Shown: piece by piece, positions 9,055 to 12,994 of the stretch
Position numbering within the stretch: the stretch's first letter is position 1
Layout of the letters: each line of letters begins with the position of its first letter
From: Paraglomus occultum
Taxonomy: Eukaryota > Glomeromycota > Glomeromycetes > Paraglomerales > Paraglomeraceae
Assembly: GCA_910592205.1 (NCBI GenBank)
Contig: CAJVPJ010001037.1
Coordinates: forward strand, 1 to 12,994
Direction: 5' to 3'
DNA: 12,994 bases
Position numbers and translations under genes: made by a program
The notes under the pieces: model-generated
What the model was told of the DNA's origin: nothing
Database searches by the model: none
The model's input: the letters and a program-made list of their open reading frames with translations, nothing else

Positions 9055-10375
9055 ATTTTGATGCGTCGATGAGTGATTGGCGTCGATAACAAATGAGATA
9101 TTACTAAATTCCAGACTAAAAAAGTTCGCACAATTGAACGAGGTATAGCGAGTAGCGAAACGAAACATAAACTTTTGACCAATCAACAGAAAGGACAAAA
9201 GCTTCAGGAGGAGGGTCAGGAAGGAAACTTCTGCTTATGTTTTGGCAGTACTCGTTTTATTATACACGTACTTGTATTTAGAAATATGGTTTGATAACAA
9301 ACAGGCTGTCGTTTGATTTCTAAAATTGATCCAGGATGTTAATTATGTTAAAAGTCAAAAGCAGTAATCGTTATCACTTACATTTACCTCGTAACAATTG
9401 GCATGCCGATTGATATCTCACATGCCCATTCTTGTCGGGGCTCATAAAACTGGCATTTCTCTGGTAAGAATACTGTACTCAAGCAACTTGCAGTATTACC
9501 CCGTCGAACAGTTGAGATACTTGTATTTAAGTCACTGGCGATGCGGGTTGCTGAAAATCCGAGCTGCCCCACGATAATGTCCATTAGAAGCAGTATTTGG
9601 TCACGTACTCTCGCCCGAGTGACTGATGGGATGCTGCTGATCAAGACGTTCCGTTGATGACTACCCAACTTTCGTGAATTAAGCAATGCGCTTTCGAGCA
9701 TATTTCGGAATAGAATATAATTTGCTAATAAGGTGTCTCTTATGAATGGCCTAATACCCTACCGAGAAATTAGGCAATGTTTAATAAAATTTTCAAGACT
9801 CACGCCCACTGAAATACTCAACGGCCGCTGCTATTCCGTTTCCTTGACGTAATAACACTTGGAAAGACGGCTTCGTCACAAAACTTTTTAAAATGCAAAA
9901 GTTTTGATATGCTCGTAGGACATTTTAAAAAAATCTTCAATTAGCCATTTTGGCATGCAAGCCTTTTTCCACGTCTCTGACTAGCATACATACTACAGTA
10001 CTTTATTTCCGGGAATTGGAGCTGATCTACCCTATCACAAATGTGATAATGCAAGTACTATTGAATTATCGGGTATAAATTTACGCTTTTTTGAACACCA
10101 GATCACAACAGCGTGGATCGATACAATGGAAAATAATCGAACCAATTGGTGATTATGAGCATATAAACCACGAGACAAACTTTATAATTGTGGAAAAAGT
10201 TTAGATCACACATTTTGGCGCTATATTGTCAATTATTAGCCGTTATGATCTTGTTGTCTACTTGTCTGTTTGGACAATAATGAAGACAGTAATCTAAACG
10301 TCTGACAATGTAAAATCACTATTATTCAGCGTTTTCATAACTGCGGAAACCTTTAACTGCTATAAGAATCAATAC
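9055..10375 (-). repeat. Dispersed repeat copy B, decayed intron-containing unit
   Basis: The second copy of the unit at 4640-5765, in the same orientation and about 4.4 kb away. Anchors: CCAGACTAAAA (9111), GATCCAGG (9329), CTACCCAACTTTCG (9661), TTTGCTAATAAGGTGTC (9721), GTCTCTGACTAGCA (9973), TCTAAACGTC (10292), ATTATTCAGCGTTTTC (10321). A minus-strand intron is conserved with copy A: 9381-9320, donor GTAAGTGATAA against GTGAGTGATAA in A, acceptor TTTTAG against CTTAG. Copy B has extra bases near 9150-9290 that A lacks, and its homology stops near 9055 while coding traces in A continue. The P-T-S-x-S-K-L peptide of copy A persists here but other parts are frameshifted. Both copies look dead. 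Confidence 0.6.
9384..9701 (-). pseudogene. Helix-turn-helix-like frame in copy B
   Basis: A 105-codon minus-strand frame inside copy B. Residues about 28-67 run V-T-R-A-R-V-R-D-Q-I-L then F-S-A-T-R-I-A-S-D-L-N and S-I-S-T-V-R-R. This has the pattern of a helix-turn-helix as found at the N-terminus of Tc1/mariner-type transposases and some recombinases (a helix with I-A-x-x-L-N, a turn, then S-x-S-T-V-R). The frame ends at TAA 9384-9386, three bases downstream of a splice-donor-like region for the conserved intron. In copy A the matching segment has a deletion of some 30 bases and is not open in this frame. A transposase origin is an inference; no DDE catalytic motif was seen. Confidence 0.35.
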
Positions 10376-10383
10376 AGCATGTA

Positions 10384-10563
10384 CACAGCGAAACCGGATA
10401 TAACGAAGGAGACCGTGCAGACACTTTTCTTCGTTATATCGAGGGATTCGTTATATCCAGGAAATTTTACTAGACAAAATTCGAAACATCAAAAAAAAAA
10501 AAAAGCATCGCTATATCCAGGGTTTCGTTATATCCAAACTTCGTTATTTCCAGGTTCACTGTG
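10384..10563. mobile_element. Pogo/Tigger-like MITE flanked by TA
   Basis: A 180-bp element flanked by TA on both sides (10382-10383 and 10564-10565). Including the TA, the ends 10382-10408 and 10539-10565 are inverted repeats: 27 positions with about five mismatches, each starting TACACAG and ending ATAACGAAG. Inside are several further degenerate copies of TTCGTTATATCCAGG (10430, 10447, about 10510, 10524) and an A14 run (10491-10504). Repeated 'CGTTATAT' motifs at the ends, a C-A-G start and TA duplication are typical of pogo/Tigger elements. It has no coding capacity, so it would depend on a transposase elsewhere. It sits 8 bp beyond the end of repeat copy B. Confidence 0.7.
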
Positions 10564-10565
10564 TA

Positions 10566-10929
10566 TATAAATAATCACGTGTCCGTAAATTTTTGATGGA
10601 GATGCTGGGAAAAATTAGTATGCCGAAGATGGTGGCGTGACCGTCAATTGATTTTTCAAAATTATCGCTCAAAAATGACAGGCACGACATCAAAACCTGC
10701 TGACAAATATTGTAACGTATGGGTGCGCCAGAGTCGTCAAAAGTCTGTATTTTTTTACAGATTCTGAAAAATGATACCAACAGTTTGATACTTTTCATCC
10801 AAACATTTAGTAGCACAAAAATATACTTGATTTACATTTATGGAAAACTACAGAACTAAACGCTAAATGACTTTTTCAAATCCGGTAACTTTATTTATTC
10901 AAGAAACGGTATAACGAGGATGGTTAACA
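10566..10929. other. Stretch with a single unplaced minus-strand frame
   Basis: An 86-codon minus-strand frame (10816-10556) enters the end of the MITE; it has no motif I recognise and its overlap with the element argues against a conserved gene. Near 10906-10920 the sequence AACGGTATAACGAGG resembles the MITE motif and could be a further decayed end. Nothing else is seen. Confidence 0.3.
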
Positions 10930-11170
10930 GCGAGACTTGAAATAGTGAGCGATTGAAAGAGTGCAAGTAATTACAAGAGGAGTGAATGAGAGCGGGAGGG
11001 TGAGTTTGAAAAAAATTAGGAGTGATCGAAAGAAAGAGGGGAGATCAAAAGCGCAATAGCTAGAGAAAAGAATAATTAAACAAAAGTGTGAGCAATGGGA
11101 AGAGAATTGAACAGTGAAGGGAAAGTGATTCGGAGAGTGGTTGGGAGAATGATTGTGAGAATAATTGTGA
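10930..11170. repeat. Purine-rich low-complexity tract
   Basis: The plus strand is strongly G+A-rich, with loosely repeated GAGAATGATTGTGAGAAT-like units near 11140-11175. A 93-codon minus-strand frame (11205-10924) reads as repeated N-H-S-x-N-H-S/P; it is a reflection of the repeat, not evidence for a gene. Confidence 0.5.
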
Positions 11171-11364
11171 GAATGGTTTGGAGGGTGTTGGGATCCGTAA
11201 TACATACATATGTGGGGTAAGCGAGATGGAATATCTGAGACTATTCTATTAGCAGGCTACTAAAGTTTCTCTTATATGCTTTGAAGCACAACTTACTACA
11301 ACTGCAACAGCTACAAAGAATTTATGTAAGTACCAAGCTGTAGTCCTAATTTCGTTGACGAGAG

Positions 11365-11380
11365 TTAGGGTTAGGGTAGG
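11365..11380 (+). repeat. Short telomere-like tract
   Basis: Two perfect TTAGGG units followed by TAGG. This matches the usual fungal telomere repeat but is only 16 bases long and internal to the window, so it may be chance or a repair scar. Confidence 0.4.
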
Positions 11381-11513
11381 TTGCAAGAGCGCTCAAAATG
11401 GATTCTTTACAAATTGTATTTTGAAACTTAACATATTTGCTGGATATTGCTATTGCATGTGATTAATATAATTTATGTATATTTTGGTTGTGGCTATTTA
11501 TATTACTATTGGT

Positions 11514-11850
11514 GAAAATTGATTTAGCATCTTTGAAGGATCAAGCCAGCCGTCCATGCATATTCAAATCGTACTTAATATTCTGTCTTAATTTTTCACA
11601 CACACATTGGTAACAGTTGCTTTTAATATACTGTACGTGTAGATTATATCTTTGGTCGTTGTATATTATTGATCGACGGCGAAAATTGATTTCGCGTCTT
11701 TGAAGGATCAAGCCAGCCATCCATGCATATTCAAATCGTACTTAATATTCTGTCTTAATTTTCACACACACATTGGTAACAGTTACCTTTAATATACGTG
11801 TAGATTGTATGAGCATTGGATCTTTGGTCGTTGAATTATTATTGATCGAG
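11514..11850. repeat. Tandem duplication, period about 167 bp
   Basis: The segment 11514-11680 is repeated at 11681-11850. Both units begin GAAAATTGATTT, share TCTTTGAAGGATCAAGCCAG, CCATGCATATTCAAATCG and CACACACATTGGTAACAGTT, and end near TATTGATCGA. The units are closely similar in the first 120 bases, with a few substitutions, and more diverged towards the end, where the second has small insertions and deletions. No frame or known element is recognised. Confidence 0.85.
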
Positions 11851-12100
11851 AAACTATTACTAGATGAAAACAATACGCGGCACCTTTATAATTACAAAAC
11901 TAGATTATGATGGTAATCCCGTGTAATGCTGCCCAGACATCTTAGTTTGTGCCTTTGACTTCCGTTCCGGTCTGAAGAAATATGTATGCCATGTCATTTA
12001 CATTTCAACAGTTTAGCAGAACTAGAAGGAAAAATCTCGCCGTTAAAATCTTTACATGTCAAAATTTATTAATGTATATAGCCATTTTTAATTTTGATAA

Positions 12101-12334
12101 AAAAGTAAACGTCCGTCGAAGCAGAGACCTAGACTTTTGAACTCTTTCATAATATATCGCAGAGATTTTCAAAAGAAAGTCAAATAACAGCATCCAAACA
12201 TACTTACATCCGAACTGTCAAGAATCAACAAGAGTGTAGCAGCTCGATGGGCGAACGAGCCACAATCTGTCAAACAATATGCCGAAAAGGTAAAACGGGA
12301 GAATGAGTTACACACGAAGATATATCCAAGCTAA
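12101..12334 (+). pseudogene. Decayed MATA_HMG-type HMG box
   Basis: Read in one frame with a stop skipped, this gives an HMG box. R-P-R-L-L-N-S-F-I-I-Y-R-R-D-F (12125-12169) is the first-helix start. After an in-frame TAA at 12185-12187 it continues Q-H-P-N, then L-S-R-I-N-K-S-V-A-A-R-W (second helix) and E-P-Q-S-V-K-Q-Y-A-E-K (third helix), reaching K-I-Y-P-S before a TAA at 12332-12334, where the family normally continues Y-P-x-Y-V-Y-x-P-K-K. No start codon or coding continuation is seen on either side; the upstream frame has TAA at 12098. The box is closer to the common Rhizophagus-type consensus than is the intact HMG gene 4 kb upstream. The match to the family is strong along about 70 residues; the stops make it a relic unless they are sequencing errors. 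Confidence 0.8.
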
Positions 12335-12586
12335 TGCCTGCAGTTTATGTGCACGCTTACTACAATAATAATATGTACTGTATAATTTAAAAGATTGTTA
12401 GTAAATATGTACGCAGTTTTTTGTTATGTCAGATGTGCACGGAACTAAGCCAAGCCTTCGATGCAAATACGCTACGACACAAAATCATACAATAAAGCGC
12501 ACAAATTTATGGGGAGACGCAATAGTTATATAAAAAAACGTAAGAAAAAAATTTTTAGGTTATAAGTTGCCCTATTGAAGAATACG

Positions 12587-12994
12587 TTATGAGTCTTTTG
12601 CGTCAAACAAACGCCGTTGTCGTGATGTTACACGTGGGAGAGCGATCGTGTAATCTTCTTGAGATTTATCGGCAATGCCTACTAATGCTAATTCTTCTAA
12701 ACAGTTAAACAGGCTTTGAATACTACGAATAAATCGTATCGTATACGCTAATCCGTTGATATCTATTCAACCTCGAGTAATTATCGACGATTATGATCCG
12801 ATGGGATTAATTTCGGAAATCTATCGTTTGGGAAAGGTTTCTAAACTAACGCGTTTATAGACAATTAAATAAATATCATGCAAAACCGATATAACATGCA
12901 AACTCAAGGGCAAAACTAAGTCGCAGCTGAGAGTCCGGATAGCGGTTTTCGCTACTCTCAGAATCGATGAATTCAATAGAACCACAGGATTTTA
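12587..12994 (-). CDS. 3' end of unrecognised gene, cut by window edge
   Basis: Two protein-like minus-strand frames are seen. The last exon runs 12766-12587 with stop TAA at 12589-12587. It is 59 codons, amphipathic then charged: R-F-I-R-S-I-Q-S-L-F-N-C-L-E-E-L-A-L-V-G-I-A, then L-P-R-V-T-S-R-Q-R-R-L-F-D-A-K-D-S. An upstream frame runs from the window edge at 12992 to 12879: E-F-I-D-S-E-S-S-E-N-R-Y-P-D-S-Q-L-R-L and then F-A-L-E-F-A-C-Y-I-G-F. The gap of some 110-130 nt could be an intron: an acceptor GAATAG lies at 12763-12768, but the donor (possibly GGTTTT near 12887) is weak. A frame across the gap has stops, so decay is also possible. No family recognised; the helical pattern may suggest a winged-helix-like end, which is speculation. 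Confidence 0.42.

Noticed and set aside
10556-10816. A minus-strand gene or transposase remnant next to the MITE
   Set aside because: The frame ends inside the MITE, has no transposase motif and no similarity that I can name.
10924-11205. A secreted or repeat protein on the minus strand
   Set aside because: The frame owes its openness to the purine-rich repeat; the residues are monotonous N-H-S repeats plus unrelated sequence, without a convincing gene context.
7502-12334. A mating-type (sex) locus
   Set aside because: HMG genes are numerous in these fungi, and the usual flanking helicase and triose-phosphate transporter genes of the Mucoromycota sex locus are not visible; only one intact HMG gene is present.
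1-12994. CRISPR array, rRNA or tRNA genes
   Set aside because: No regularly spaced repeats with unique spacers, no rRNA-like conserved blocks and no cloverleaf with a T-loop GTTCGANTC box were found by eye.

Overview
The window looks like nuclear DNA of an arbuscular mycorrhizal fungus (Glomeromycotina) or a close relative. Three things point there: a kinase-family gene of the expanded Rhizophagus-type tyrosine-kinase-like class (cysteine-pair zinc ribbon, then W-T-x-x-N-x-x-(L/I)-D-x-F-I, then x-W-I-P-F, then kinase); an intact single-exon MATA_HMG-type HMG-box gene; and short 75-80 nt GT-AG introns in AT-rich, repeat-laden DNA. Base composition was judged by eye, not computed. The species cannot be named from this.

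Layout. 1-1553: no convincing intact gene, with a possible class-3 lipase fragment at 67-303. 1554-3975 (+): a four-exon kinase-family gene that is broken by a one-base frameshift near 1958 and an in-frame TAA at 3061. It is built from four successive kinase N-lobe modules, only the last followed by a C-lobe, and that kinase has lost the catalytic Asp. About 4400-5765 and 9055-10375: two diverged copies, in the same orientation, of a minus-strand, intron-containing unit that reads as a decayed gene or transposon; one copy keeps a helix-turn-helix-like frame. 7502-8353 (+): the intact HMG-box gene, the only confident functional protein-coding gene here. 10384-10563: a small pogo/Tigger-like inverted-repeat element. 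10930-11170: purine-rich low-complexity DNA. 11365-11380: a short telomere-like tract. 11514-11850: a 167-bp tandem duplication. 12101-12334 (+): a second HMG box, decayed, with stop codons. 12587 to the right edge (-): a probable 3' end of an unrecognised gene.

The genes do not form an evident pathway. The picture is an accessory, duplication-rich region: two large families typical of these fungi (kinase-like and MATA_HMG) each show a broken member, and repeat copies surround the one intact HMG gene. No flanking genes of the Mucoromycota sex locus are visible, so a mating-type assignment is not supported.
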